This document shows, in pieces, positions 17,554 through 27,038 of a stretch of 64,000 nucleotides of DNA. The notes under the pieces are model-generated. The model searched no databases, was not told the DNA's origin, and saw only the letters and a list, made by a program, of their open reading frames with translations. A program made the position numbers and the translations under genes. The DNA is from CAUZIB01 sp963663925 (GTDB lineage: Bacteria > Acidobacteriota > Vicinamibacteria > Vicinamibacterales > UBA8438): positions 3,224,001 through 3,288,000 of the forward strand of contig OZ250139.1 of the NCBI GenBank assembly GCA_965237405.1, read 5' to 3'. The number at the start of each line of letters is the position of its first letter. The stretch's first letter is position 1.

Positions 17554-18309
17554 GGGCTGGGTCCCTCCTTGTGGTGGCGGCCGCGGGCAAGCGGCGTCCG
17601 TCCACATTCGCTCTGGTGGGCGCGACAGGCAAGCGGAATGTGCGGAGGCGACGGGACGGCGATGTGTGGGGAGCCACGCGTGGCGGCCGAGTGCACCTGT
17701 ACGGAGCGCGAATTCGGCCGGTGCTCCCGCCCCACCGTGCGGCTCGGCAGGACCGTGCACGACGCGTGCGACCACGGCGACGGCTCCTCCACCCGCGCGA
17801 GCGGCCGGCGGACGATCGGCTCGCTGACCAAGACCCGGGTCCGCGACTAGCAGTACTTGGCCGGAACGGTTCGACGGGTCGAAGGACCGGACCATGAACC
17901 CATGCCCGCTGGACGGGACCGACCAGCGGGCCAGGCACGTCCTCGCCGCGGGCGTCGAGCCAGACGGACCGGTCGACGCCGATGGCGATCAGGCTCTGGT
18001 CATCGACGATGTGCACCACCCGACCGTCCTGTCAGGTGACGAGGCGGCACGGCCGTGGGACGCGGCCACCGGGGCGCGAGTGCGACGGCCGCGACGCCGC
18101 CGGTGCTTGTGGCCGAGGCGCGTGGCCCACCGCTCCCATGATCCCGACGTGGCCTGGCGGGTCAACGGTCTCGCGGCCCAGTCTGGGATCGAGCCATCGG
18201 GTCCGTGAGAAGCCACCGGCGCGTCGTTGTTGAGGAACCCGCCCAGTCGCGGCCGGCACCGGCGGCGGCTGGGGGGGCGCGCTGGGGCCGCCTGGCGTAC
18301 CAGGATCCG
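17554..18309. other. No recognisable gene
   Basis: About 100 bp upstream of the integrase start is shared with the region upstream of the second integrase (41008-41100), including TCCTCCTTGTGGTGGCGGCC, so it may be promoter or att-flanking DNA. The remainder has long open frames on both strands typical of GC-rich noncoding DNA. I see no family in it. Confidence 0.5.
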
Positions 18310-18813
18310 TCTTTGAGATCTCCGTGAACACGTCGAAGAGCGACCAGTTGTCCAGGAAGGGCTCGATGTGCGTTTCCCGGAGCGCCGTGTGGAAGGAGTC
18401 GATCCGCTTGGGTCGCCGACCGCCGTGGCGCTCCAGGTAGCCCCGGTAGCCGTTGATGAACACGCGCTGGAGTTCCGGCCAGCGGAGCACGTAGAAGCGG
18501 TCCGCTCCGTCCGGTTGGAGTCGAACGCACACGCAGATGAGGTCGCCGGCTGGCGGGGGCGTCGATTGCCCCATCGTCTGCGCTCCGGCCGTGCAGCGCA
18601 CGTCCGCAAATGTCCGGCGAACTGCCATGAGGGTCCGGCGATCGCCTTGACTTGGACAAGCGCCGTCTGCCCACGGCTGCCCGTCGCCACGATGTCGTAG
18701 TCCGGCACGTTTCCGGCGAACGTGGCGGTCAGCAGCCCCCGCCGCGACAGCTCGGCGGCGACCAAGTACTCGCCGACGTGCTTCGTGAGTTGGACCTGCC
18801 GGCCGGTGGCCAT
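18310..18813 (-). pseudogene. PD-(D/E)XK-like nuclease family protein, frameshifted
   Basis: The start at 18813 gives HVGEYLVAAELSRRGLLTAT and VPDYDIVATGSRGQTALVQV followed by KA. This is the D...QxK pattern of a small restriction-endonuclease-like family. One frameshift after AGHLRT moves the rest (GDLICVCVRLQPDGADRFYV, GGRRPKRIDSFHTALRETHI) into another frame. The normal protein of this type is about 160-170 aa and is often found next to restriction or toxin-like genes. This copy is probably inactive. Confidence 0.7.
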
Positions 18814-18879
18814 ACGGGTCGGAGCATCGAATGCGTTCTATGGTCTGGTCCAGCCGTTCCATCCACGATGCTCAGTCGT

Positions 18880-19085
18880 GAACGGCGTGCGTCGGGCGCT
18901 CGGGCGGCCGGTGCGCAAGCTCAGGACCGCGCAGGGTCTGTCCCAAGAACAGCTGGGCGAACGCGCCGATCTGCACTGAACCCACATCAGCGGCATCGAG
19001 CGTGCCCAGTACGACCTGAAACTCAGCACGCTGACCCGCGTGTCACGCGGCATCGGGGTGAGCTTGGCGGCTCTCTTCGCAGGGA
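18880..19085 (+). pseudogene. XRE-family regulator with in-frame stop
   Basis: The frame reads ALGRPVRKLRTAQGLSQEQL, GERADLH, then TGA, then THISGIERAQYDLKLSTLTR and LAALFAG. Together these form one complete XRE HTH of about 67 residues. The stop sits where most relatives have Arg (CGA to TGA is one change). No start codon suits it well, so the 5' end may also be altered. Confidence 0.7.
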
Positions 19086-19169
19086 TTGTTGCGCCGCGAG
19101 CACGTCGGAAGCGCGCACCCTCCGTGGCCACGGGTGTGCGGTCCTCGCACCGAGCCCGTCGGTGATCGA

Positions 19170-19771
19170 GGGCTCGCCGCCGTGGTCGCGGCAAGGAGTT
19201 TGTGGGCTCCGACATCATGATCAGCGAGCGGCCCGCCGAGGCCGAGGACCGAGCGGTTCCTGGACACTGGGAAGGCGACCTGATCATCGGACTTGGCAGT
19301 TCCGCGATCGGCACATTGGTCGAACGCACCACCCGATTCACGATGCTGCTCCACCTGCCTCGCATGGCCGACCGTGGCCGACTCAAGGTCAAGAACGGTC
19401 CGGCTCTTGCGGGGCATGGCGCCGAAGCCGTCCGGGATGCGATCACGTCGACGCTCGCGACGCTTCCTGATCAGGTACGTCGGTCACTGACCTGGGACCA
19501 AGGCGCGGAGATGGCACAGCACGCCCAACTGCGTATCGACACTGGGCTGCACGTATTCTTCTGCGACCCCCGCAGTCCGTGGCAGCGCGGCACGAACGAG
19601 AACACCAACGGCCTGCTGCGCCAGTACTTCCCCAAAGGTACTGACCTCCATAGGCATCGTGCGAGCGACATTGCTGCTGTCGCGGCCACACTCAACCGCC
19701 GACCGCGGAAGACTCTCGGTTGGAGAACCCCATCCGAAGCCTTCAATGAACTGCTACTCTCACACCAGTGA
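19170..19771 (+). pseudogene. IS30-family transposase, 5'-truncated
   Basis: The catalytic part is intact: SERPAEAEDRAVPGHWEGDL with the first Asp, TWDQGAEMAQHAQL with the second, and SPWQRGTNENTNGLLRQYFP with the Glu. The N-terminal HTH needed for end binding is missing upstream of about 19170. An IS30-type end (19760-19803) follows and joins an IS3 fragment. Confidence 0.85.
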
Positions 19772-19799
19772 AGACGTGTTGCGACAACCCCTTGAAACC

Positions 19800-20040
19800 G
19801 GCCTGGCACCCGCGGTCGCTATGATGCACGAGGCCCGTCAGCGCGTGTGGCCGATGCGTTCGGGCGGCTGGCGCACACCGGTCACCGCGTACGCATCCAA
19901 TAGGTTGTCGACGTAGAACGTCACGGTCCAGGCGTCCTTCGAGAGCGACGCCGACACGTGTCGAGGGCCCCATCCGCCGCCCGTAGCCCACGATCTCCGC
20001 CCGATCCGGATCTGTCCGTGGACCGGACATGCTGATACGC
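19800..20040 (-). pseudogene. IS3-family OrfB, 5' part of core with frameshifts
   Basis: The minus strand contains IVGYGRRMGPSTRVGVALEG and ALTGLVHHSDRGCQ, degenerate forms of the OrfB region that ends at the second Asp (HSDRG). It stops at the IS30 end at 19800. The missing continuation QYLSMRYTERL is found at 1.8 kb, also next to an IS30 end. This implies one IS30 insertion into one IS3 copy, later separated. Confidence 0.6.
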
Positions 20041-20159
20041 GTGGCCACGCATTGGGGCGTTGGTGCAAGTCGGCACGGTGTGTCGGCGCCGGGATGATGT
20101 CCGTAGCCAGAATGATATGGAACAGCGGAGGCGATTATCTAACGGAGGCTCTGGCTCAT

Positions 20160-20445
20160 CCTGGTTGATGTTAACTCAGACCAGGAGCATTCGTTCCTCA
20201 TCGGTTTGGGCACGCGGGTTCGTGTGCTCGACACGGTCTACGTGTCGGCCGAGTACGTGCCGCGCGTCAGCGGCTTTGCCAACGGCGACGACCACCTCAG
20301 CGTCGCGTTCGAAAAGCGGGCTGGCAGGCACTTTTTTCAGGTGAATCTCTCGAACGGTCTCGGCAGCAGTCCGGCTCAGGTCGCCGGGGCCGCGGACCAC
20401 GAGGATTGGTTCATCGGCTTCAACATCACGCGGAAGTTCTACTGA
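20160..20445 (+). pseudogene. C-terminal fragment of a DUF5777-type outer membrane beta-barrel
   Basis: The frame gives EHSFLIGLGTRVRVLDTVYV, SAEYVPRVSGF, HLSVAFEKRAGRHFFQVNLS and ends WFIGFNITRKFY. The alternating strands and terminal aromatic residue fit a beta-barrel with its assembly signal. In family members this domain follows about 200 residues that are missing here. Confidence 0.55.
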
Positions 20446-20830
20446 CTAGACGCCGTACAGGAGGAAGGCACCAAAAACCACGCCGAACACCAACCACAGA
20501 CGAACGAGTGTAGTGGGCATGCGTTCGAACCAGCCAAGGAGCGCGCGGAGCCTCGCCCGGCAGAACAACGGTAGCGCGATGGCCGCAGCGATCGAGATCC
20601 AGCCCAGTACCGCGAACAGAGTCGGAAACCTGGCCGGAGGGGCCGCGACGATCAACGCCACGCCCAGCACGACTCGGGAGCCGATGCCAACGTAGAGGCC
20701 TGAACCCCTGTTCATCGAGCCCGTGACCAGAGCGATCAGTCGGTTCGGGACCACGAACCCCCCCCACAGACAGCGCGACGATCACGACACCCAACAGGTA
20801 AACGGTGTACTGCGAGATGAGAACCGTCAT
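20446..20830 (-). pseudogene. Small membrane protein with homopolymer frameshift
   Basis: ATG 20830 opens MTVLISQYTVYLLGVVIVAL then SVGG, and the frame breaks at an 8-nt C run (20758-20765). The rest continues in another frame as NRLIALVTGSMNRGSGLYVG through three hydrophobic segments to GAFLLYGV. Joined, it is a protein of about 127 aa with four membrane segments. One base in the run would restore it, so it may be a sequencing or assembly error. Confidence 0.6.
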
Positions 20831-20886
20831 GGTGATGTCCTGTTAAGCCGGTTGCTTGTGATGAGCCAATCGGCGTTTGCAGATGG

Positions 20887-21501
20887 TCAGGTCTTTGATT
20901 TTTCTCCTTCTCTCAATGATGGCACGGTGGAGGCGCCGCGGCGCCCGAGCGCGTCAGTCTGGTCGCGCATGAAATTGATCACGTTGCTCACGTGCGTTTC
21001 GAGCGGAAGCTCGAGTTCCGCGGCGCCGCGGCGCAGGTCGTCGCGAGACACGGCCCGTGCAAATGCCTTGTCTTTCATCCGCTTGAGCACCGAACGTGCT
21101 TCGAGGTCGAGAATGCTTTTTGACGGCCGGACCAGCGAGGCTGCGGTCACGAATCCGGCCATTTCATCACACGCGTAGAGCGTCTTCTCGAGTCGGCTGT
21201 CCCGCGAGATGCCTGAGTAGTCGGCGTGCGACAGGATCGCGCGCATGACCCAGTCCGGATATCCGCGCCGCTGCAGTTCTTCACAGCCGCGGAACGGATG
21301 ATCGGCCGGCGTTGGAAACCGTTCGTAGTCGAAGTCGTGGAGCAGTGCGACGACGCCCCAGGCCGTCTCGTCTTCGCCGAACGTCCGCGCATAGCCGCGA
21401 ACGGCGGCCTCGACCGCGAGCGCATGCTTACGTAGGCTCCCGCCCGCTGTCCACTCTGTGAGGAGGGCCCAGGCGGCGTCACGCGACAGCGATTGGCTCA
21501 T
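20887..21501 (-). CDS. HD-domain phosphohydrolase
   Basis: 204 aa from ATG 21501, which gives MSQSLSRDAAWALLTEWTAG and is preferred over the upstream in-frame ATG because the extra residues look unlike protein. The HD ligands are visible as RKHALAVEAAV and VALLHDFDYERFPTPADHPF, followed by AILSHADYSG. This HDIG subfamily is usually called a metal-dependent phosphohydrolase and its natural substrate is unknown. It is one of the few unbroken genes in this part of the window. Confidence 0.8.
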   Translation of the reverse strand: MSQSLSRDAAWALLTEWTAGGSLRKHALAVEAAVRGYARTFGEDETAWGVVALLHDFDYERFPTPADHPFRGCEELQRRGYPDWVMRAILSHADYSGISRDSRLEKTLYACDEMAGFVTAASLVRPSKSILDLEARSVLKRMKDKAFARAVSRDDLRRGAAELELPLETHVSNVINFMRDQTDALGRRGASTVPSLREGEKSKT

Positions 21502-21529
21502 GTGGGTCGCCCCGCGCACAGGCTGCAGT

Positions 21530-21880
21530 TCACGCGGATCCGGGAAGTTGCCATGGGCCATGGTACTTCCCACTGCCTGGCCCGGTCGAGCGTCGACGCT
21601 CGACGTCCGAAATTACCATGTTCGGCTCGAAGCGCTTCTCGACATGCCAGTTGGCAGCGATATCATCGCGCCCCTTCCAGAATCCAACCGCCAGGCCCGC
21701 GAGGTAGGCGGCACCGAGCGCCGTGGTCTCAGTGACCTGCGGGCGCACGATGGGAATGCCGAGGATGTTCGACTGGAACAGCATCAGTAGATCATTGGAG
21801 GCCGCGCCGCCATCGACGCGTAGTTCGATGATCTCCAGGCCGGTGTCCTTTGTCATGGCTTCTACGGGTATTGACGCCCC
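21530..21880 (-). pseudogene. glpK: Glycerol kinase C-terminal fragment
   Basis: LRVDGGAASNDLLMLFQSNI followed by LGIPIVRPQVTETTALGAAY and LAGLAVGFW is the conserved C-terminal ATPase region of glycerol kinase. The N-terminal about 75 percent is absent and an IS110 end lies at about 21890, so insertion or deletion by that element explains the loss. Confidence 0.85.
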
Positions 21881-21891
21881 TATATGTCAAG

Positions 21892-22985
21892 ACACGCGTT
21901 TTAAGCGGCCTGGGTGACGGCTTGGCGTGTGCGGAAGTCTGTCATGACGCGTTGGTAGATCTCTCGCGCACGGAAGCGTTTCAGGCATCGGATGATCTCG
22001 CGTGTGGTCCGGCCATCGGCGGTGCGTCGGGCGACGTAGTCGCGGGTTGGTTGGTGGAATCGCATGCGGACGATGACGGCTCGATAGAGCGCGGCGGTGG
22101 CCTGTCGGTGGCCGCCTCGATTGAGGCGGTGCCGGCCGGTGGTCATCCCGGACGAGACCGGGATCGGCCACGCGCCGCAGCGCGTCGCGTAGGCGGCTTT
22201 GGAGCGAATCCGGTCAGGGTTATCGCCGAAGATGATCAACAGCTCGGCCGCGGTGTGGGCGCCCACACCGAAGCCCTCACGGAGGGTCGGTGATGTCTCG
22301 GTCGTGAGGCGCGCGAGGTACTGGTCGTGCGTCGCGATTTCCTCGGCGAGGGCGATCCAGCGGCGGGCGAGCGCCCGAAGGGTGGGTGTGGCGGACGCGG
22401 TGGGCGTGTCGAGGGGGCCGGTCGAAGTCCGGCGGAGCGCGTGAGCAAGCCGTGATCAGGAAGGTCTTGGAGGGCTTCTCGCAGCCAGGGCGGCGCGTTC
22501 ACGACGATCGGCTTCAGCGTGATCATCGCCGTGGTGCGCGCCTTCACCGCGGTATTTCGGGCGATTTTGAGCTGGCGCATCATCTCGGCGGCGCCGTCCG
22601 CGGTCTTGGGGGTCGCCGTCGATTGGCCCGCCAGTACCGACCGGGCGGCGGCCTCGGCGTCGAGGGTGTCGGACTTGCCCGCGGCGCGTCGCGTACGCCG
22701 GTCGCCCCGATTCACTGCCACGACCCGATGCCGCGCTCGGCGCACCGCCCGTGCCAGGCCGGCGCCATCGCTGCCGGTGCCTTCGATGCCAAACGCTTCA
22801 ATCCGCCCGTGTGTCTCGGCCCACGTGATCAGCGCCTGGTAGCCGCCCGAGTCAGCGACGAACGCGTGATCGCGCAGACGGATCCCCCAGCTGTCGATCG
22901 CCACCGCGACGTGGACATGCGTATGCGTATCAACGCCGACGATCACCTTCCGCGTATCGGGCGGCGTGGTCATCCGGTTGGTCAC
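21892..22985 (-). pseudogene. IS110-family transposase with one frameshift
   Basis: The first frame from 22985 has the RuvC-like DEDD start KVIVGVDTHTHVHVAVAID, a Glu at FGIEGTGSDGAG and KSDTLDAEAAARS. A shift at a G run near 22415 moves to the frame with GVGAHTAAELLIIFGDNPDR, then KAAYATRCGAWPIPVSSG, where the C-terminal serine lies. Summed length is about 360 aa, normal for the family. Its right-end sequence is repeated at 30421-30456. Confidence 0.85.
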
Positions 22986-23240
22986 GGGTGGCCTCCTCGG
23001 ATTGCGGCCGGCGGGCTGGCCCGGGTGGGCGGACAGGACTGTGACGGGCCGTGGTGACAGCAGGCCCCTATGGGGTCACGGCCCATCCGGTCAGCTGGCT
23101 GCCGTACGAGTTGCCGGCGGGCGATGACCGACAGATCAGTAGCGAGGACCGAAGGTCAGTCAAGTGAAGGGTCAGGCCACCATTCCCCGGCACCCACCGG
23201 TGTCACTGATTGACCTCGACAGGCAGGGAGATCATGCTCA

Positions 23241-23354
23241 CAGTCAAGTTGACGAAAAGCTAGTCGACCGACCCCCAAGATACTGGACTCGAGCCAGCCG
23301 TGAACCCGCCATGCTGGCCATCAAAAACGGCCGTCGGCCTCAACTTGACAATAC
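23241..23354 (-). mobile_element. MITE-like element, copy A
   Basis: Inverse orientation relative to copies at 41141 and 46098. The terminal sequence TCAACTTGACAAT and its partner GTCAAGTTGACG enclose about 85 bp shared with the other copies (contains GGCCGT.TTTTGATGGCC). One terminus has lost bases. It encodes no protein. It sits between the IS110 element and the addA-like gene. No other feature is seen in 22986-23599. Confidence 0.75.
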
Positions 23355-23599
23355 TTTTTCCGGGTCGGCCGTCATCTGCTTCGATCGGCTCGCCAGCGTC
23401 GGCTCCGCAGCCGAGCGTGCGCCGAGTGGGAGGTGGTGACGTGCGCCTCTTGAAACAACTGGTCGGTGGTCGGTTGCTTCAGGCGAGGAGTGCATCCACT
23501 TCGCTAAGTAGATAATGCCTGGGCGGGACGCCCGGTGTGCACCCGACGATGTGGCCACGGGGTAGAGCTCACCCCCGGCACTGATGTGCAGGATTCGGA

Positions 23600-26500
23600 T
23601 CAGTCTGGTGTCCGCACATGCTCGACGCGTCCCGATGTCATGAACACGATCAGCCCTCGCCTCGCACCGGTCGCCGCCAGATAGTCGAGGACCTGACCAC
23701 GGTAGATGTCGATCTGGGCAGGCACCGGGTCGACGTCACTTTTCCAGTCAACGACCGCGTCGATGCGCCCCCTCTCGTCGATGACGACCGCATCGGCGAC
23801 GCCAGCGGTTAACGTCACCGTGCGATCCGCGAACATGGCGGCATACACATGGAGTTCGGGCACAAGGTGCGGCCGTAGTGCGACGACTTCCGGGAGGTGG
23901 AGCGCGCGTTGGAGCGCCTCCGCCATCTCCCCGCTACAGGGGCCGACGGTTGGGTCCTCGACATCAGGGACTCCGAGCTGTCCGAGCAATTCGCGCGCGC
24001 GCGCCTTGAGTGCGGTCCCATCTTCAGTCAACTCACCAGTGAGCACTTCTTCGACCAGCTTGTGCAACACGAGGCCGCGCTCACGACCGCCTCGGATTGC
24101 CCTCTCCGTATCCGTCGCTGGCAGTTGCTCCTGGAGTGCGCGGGCTTCGACAACGACCGCATCAGTCGTGTCTGCCGGGATCACTGGTTCCTCGTGGCGA
24201 CTAGGCTGGTGCCAGCGGATGTGACGCTCTGACGCCGCGATTGCCACGGCTTCGCGCCTCCATGTCGGGAGATCCTGGACGTTGACGACGCTGTCCGTGT
24301 TCTGGGACGACGACCCATTGAAGCGGGTCAGGTCAAAGGACGGGAGCGCTCCGATGTCGAGGTTGACGAGACTGAGCCAATCGTTGTCAACGCGCGCGGT
24401 CTGCCGCGGCAGCAGCAGCAGATCGCGTGCACGCGTTAACGCCACGTACCACAGGCGCATCCGTTCGCGGCGCAGTTCCTCGGCCTCTTCCTGGCACACG
24501 TGGTCGTAGTCAGGACTGGGGAAGCCGAACACTGTGAAGTGGACGCTATCGTCACGACGGCGATAGAGAAAGCTCTGGTCCACCCGTGGAACGGTGGTCG
24601 AGTTGATCGGGATCACAATCGGCCATTCAAGCCCCTTCGCCGAGTGGATGGTGATGATCGACACCGCATCGGCCACGGCGTCGGGTCGCCCTTCGGCTTG
24701 GACATCACCGTCCTCCCAACGCTCCCAGAGGGCACGGGCAAACTCCACGACACCGCGGGCGGCATAGGCGCGCGCCATCTCCAGTACGAGCTCAATATTC
24801 GCGAGCGCCCGCTCGGCTCCACGTGGATGGCGCGCCTTCAGGATCGGGCGCACCTGGAGCTCTTCCACCGCTTCGGCAAGCAATTGGTAGGGCGTGGTGC
24901 GTCGCGCCTTGCGCGCCAGGTTCTGCAGGCGTTCAATCGTGTCCTTCAAGACCGGATGGTGGATCAGAGCCGAATCAGTCCAGATGTAGAGTGGCCGCGC
25001 TTGGTTGGTCACTTGCTGCAGCGCCTGGATCTCGTCCGCGATCTCCTCCTCTGTAAGTCCCACCATCGGTCCCCGTAACACCGCGCCGAGCGCGAGCGTG
25101 TTGCGTCTGTCGGCGATCGCACGAACCACTGCGATCAAGTCCTGCACTTCCTGTCGGCGGAAAAAGCCCTTCCCGGCCTGTGTGGCAATCGAGATGTCGT
25201 GGGCCTCCAGCGCTCGCTCATAAATCCACAGCTGGGTGCCAGTCGGGGCGAGCAATGCGATGTCCCTGGCGCGTGCTGGCCGGAACGCCGCAACATCTTT
25301 GTCCCAGACAGGATAGGCGCCAATGAGGTGGCGGGCGAGGTCGGCGACGACTGTCGCTTCCTCGCGGCGCACCCGATCGACGACGAGCTTGCCCTGTGAG
25401 TTTCGATGCCGCTCGTCAAGCGCAATCTCGAAGGCGGCGACACTCGGTTCATCGCCGTGAACTCGAACGGCGCTGAGGGCGGTGAAGCCGGGCTGGCCTG
25501 TCGACTCGTCAAACGCGGCGGCAAAATGTCTATTCACAAAGTCAAGGATCAGGTCCTGTGAGCGGAAATTCGCCGAAATGCCAAGAACGGCCGTCGGATC
25601 GTGCGCTGCGAGCGCTCGCTTGGCGATCAGGTAGGTCTCGACGTCGGCTCCACGAAAGCGGTAGATGGCCTGTTTCGGGTCGCCCACCAAGAAGAGCGCA
25701 CCTGGACGGATTGCGCGCTCCTGCCACGGCAGCGCCACCGCCCCTTCGCCGGCAAGACGCCAGAGGATCTCGGCCTGCAACGGATCGGTATCTTGAAACT
25801 CATCGACTAAGATACGTGGGTAGCGCGCGGCCAGGGCTCGACGCACGGGCTCATTCGCCTTGAGTAGATCGCGTGCGTGATGCAGCAAGTCGTCGAAGTC
25901 CAGTAGCGCGGCTTGTTGTTTGTAGTCGCGGTAGAGGGCTTTGAGGGTATCGAACTCGGTGACGAATCGCTGAAATGCGAGTGCGCCAAGGTCACGACGG
26001 AAGTGTTGATACGCGGCACCGCAGGCGCGATAGTGCGCCTCGCCAGCGGCGCTCAGTTGCTCACCCTGGGCCGTGCTGCGCCCAGCCACCTTGGCGGCGT
26101 CCTTCCATTTGCCTTTACGGCCCCACTGTTTGAAGGTGATGTCTTGCTTCTTGCAGGCTTGGGGGGGCGTATGGAACAGCAGGTCGGCGATGTGCCGCCC
26201 GCTGAGTGGTCGCACCGCAGCCTCGCGCGCGTCGGCGACTACCCGCGTGAGGTCCTGTATTAGTGCGTCGGTGGTGGGTTCCACGACACCGCAGCCGCTG
26301 TACCACGCGGTGAATCCGGTCACGGCCTCCGCGAGGTGCGCGAAGCCCGTCGCGTCAGTCGCTGCAGCGACCCCCTGCGCCGTCCGATGACGCTTCAGGA
26401 ACCGTGCGGTCTTGTCGATGAGGGCGAGCGTTGAATCGGACGCTCTGAGGAGCAATTCGATGAAGAGGTCATCCTCATCGCCGGCACCTGTCATGGGCGG

Positions 26501-27037
26501 GATGCGCCCGAGGCCCTCCTTCCCTCGGTCGCGTCCGAAGCGAGCCGACAGCCACGCCTCCATGAGATCCTGATAGGCAAGCTCGGCCGCAGACGGATCG
26601 ACGATGGCCGCACCCGGGTCGATGCGAGCCTCGACAGGATATGGCCTCACCAACTGTTGACAGAAGCCATGAATGGTCGTGCACGTCAGCTCGTCAAGAG
26701 CCCGTGCCCCGTCCCCGAGGTTTGTCCGTTGGGCGACCGTGATGCCACACGGTAGCGCCTCCCTGAGGTCAAGCGGGATGCGGTCGTCGAGCAATGCCCG
26801 CACGACGCGTTCAATACGCTCAAGGAGTTCGGAGGCCGCTGCCTCGGTGAACGTGATAGCAACAATGTCCTTCGGATGAATGGCCGCGGCCAGGAGCAGT
26901 GCGACCCGGCCTGCCATGAGCGCGGTCTTCCCACTTCCGGCTCCGGCCTCTACCAGGAGGGTTCGGTCATGCTCGGTCAGCGCCGTGAGGCGGGCCGGGG
27001 CGTCAGGGAGTGGCCTGGTTGCGAGTGCCTGCTGCAT
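23600..27037 (-). CDS. AddA-like UvrD-family helicase-nuclease
   Basis: 1145 aa. Walker A LLVEAGAGSGKTALMAGRVA is near residue 30, helicase motif II is ILVDEFQDTDPLQAEILWRL near 410, and GDPKQAIYRFRGAD follows. The C-terminal SF1 motifs are TIHSAKGLEWPIVIPI and RLWYVALTRARDLLLL. The last 200 residues hold a RecB-like nuclease: RGLVLHKLVEEVL, RIDAVVDWKSDVDP and a Gln-rich helix. Such proteins pair with AddB to resect double-strand breaks. The start is 1 nt after the stop of the AddB-like gene, so translation is coupled. Confidence 0.85.
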   Translation of the reverse strand: MQQALATRPLPDAPARLTALTEHDRTLLVEAGAGSGKTALMAGRVALLLAAAIHPKDIVAITFTEAAASELLERIERVVRALLDDRIPLDLREALPCGITVAQRTNLGDGARALDELTCTTIHGFCQQLVRPYPVEARIDPGAAIVDPSAAELAYQDLMEAWLSARFGRDRGKEGLGRIPPMTGAGDEDDLFIELLLRASDSTLALIDKTARFLKRHRTAQGVAAATDATGFAHLAEAVTGFTAWYSGCGVVEPTTDALIQDLTRVVADAREAAVRPLSGRHIADLLFHTPPQACKKQDITFKQWGRKGKWKDAAKVAGRSTAQGEQLSAAGEAHYRACGAAYQHFRRDLGALAFQRFVTEFDTLKALYRDYKQQAALLDFDDLLHHARDLLKANEPVRRALAARYPRILVDEFQDTDPLQAEILWRLAGEGAVALPWQERAIRPGALFLVGDPKQAIYRFRGADVETYLIAKRALAAHDPTAVLGISANFRSQDLILDFVNRHFAAAFDESTGQPGFTALSAVRVHGDEPSVAAFEIALDERHRNSQGKLVVDRVRREEATVVADLARHLIGAYPVWDKDVAAFRPARARDIALLAPTGTQLWIYERALEAHDISIATQAGKGFFRRQEVQDLIAVVRAIADRRNTLALGAVLRGPMVGLTEEEIADEIQALQQVTNQARPLYIWTDSALIHHPVLKDTIERLQNLARKARRTTPYQLLAEAVEELQVRPILKARHPRGAERALANIELVLEMARAYAARGVVEFARALWERWEDGDVQAEGRPDAVADAVSIITIHSAKGLEWPIVIPINSTTVPRVDQSFLYRRRDDSVHFTVFGFPSPDYDHVCQEEAEELRRERMRLWYVALTRARDLLLLPRQTARVDNDWLSLVNLDIGALPSFDLTRFNGSSSQNTDSVVNVQDLPTWRREAVAIAASERHIRWHQPSRHEEPVIPADTTDAVVVEARALQEQLPATDTERAIRGGRERGLVLHKLVEEVLTGELTEDGTALKARARELLGQLGVPDVEDPTVGPCSGEMAEALQRALHLPEVVALRPHLVPELHVYAAMFADRTVTLTAGVADAVVIDERGRIDAVVDWKSDVDPVPAQIDIYRGQVLDYLAATGARRGLIVFMTSGRVEHVRTPD

Positions 27038-27038
27038 C

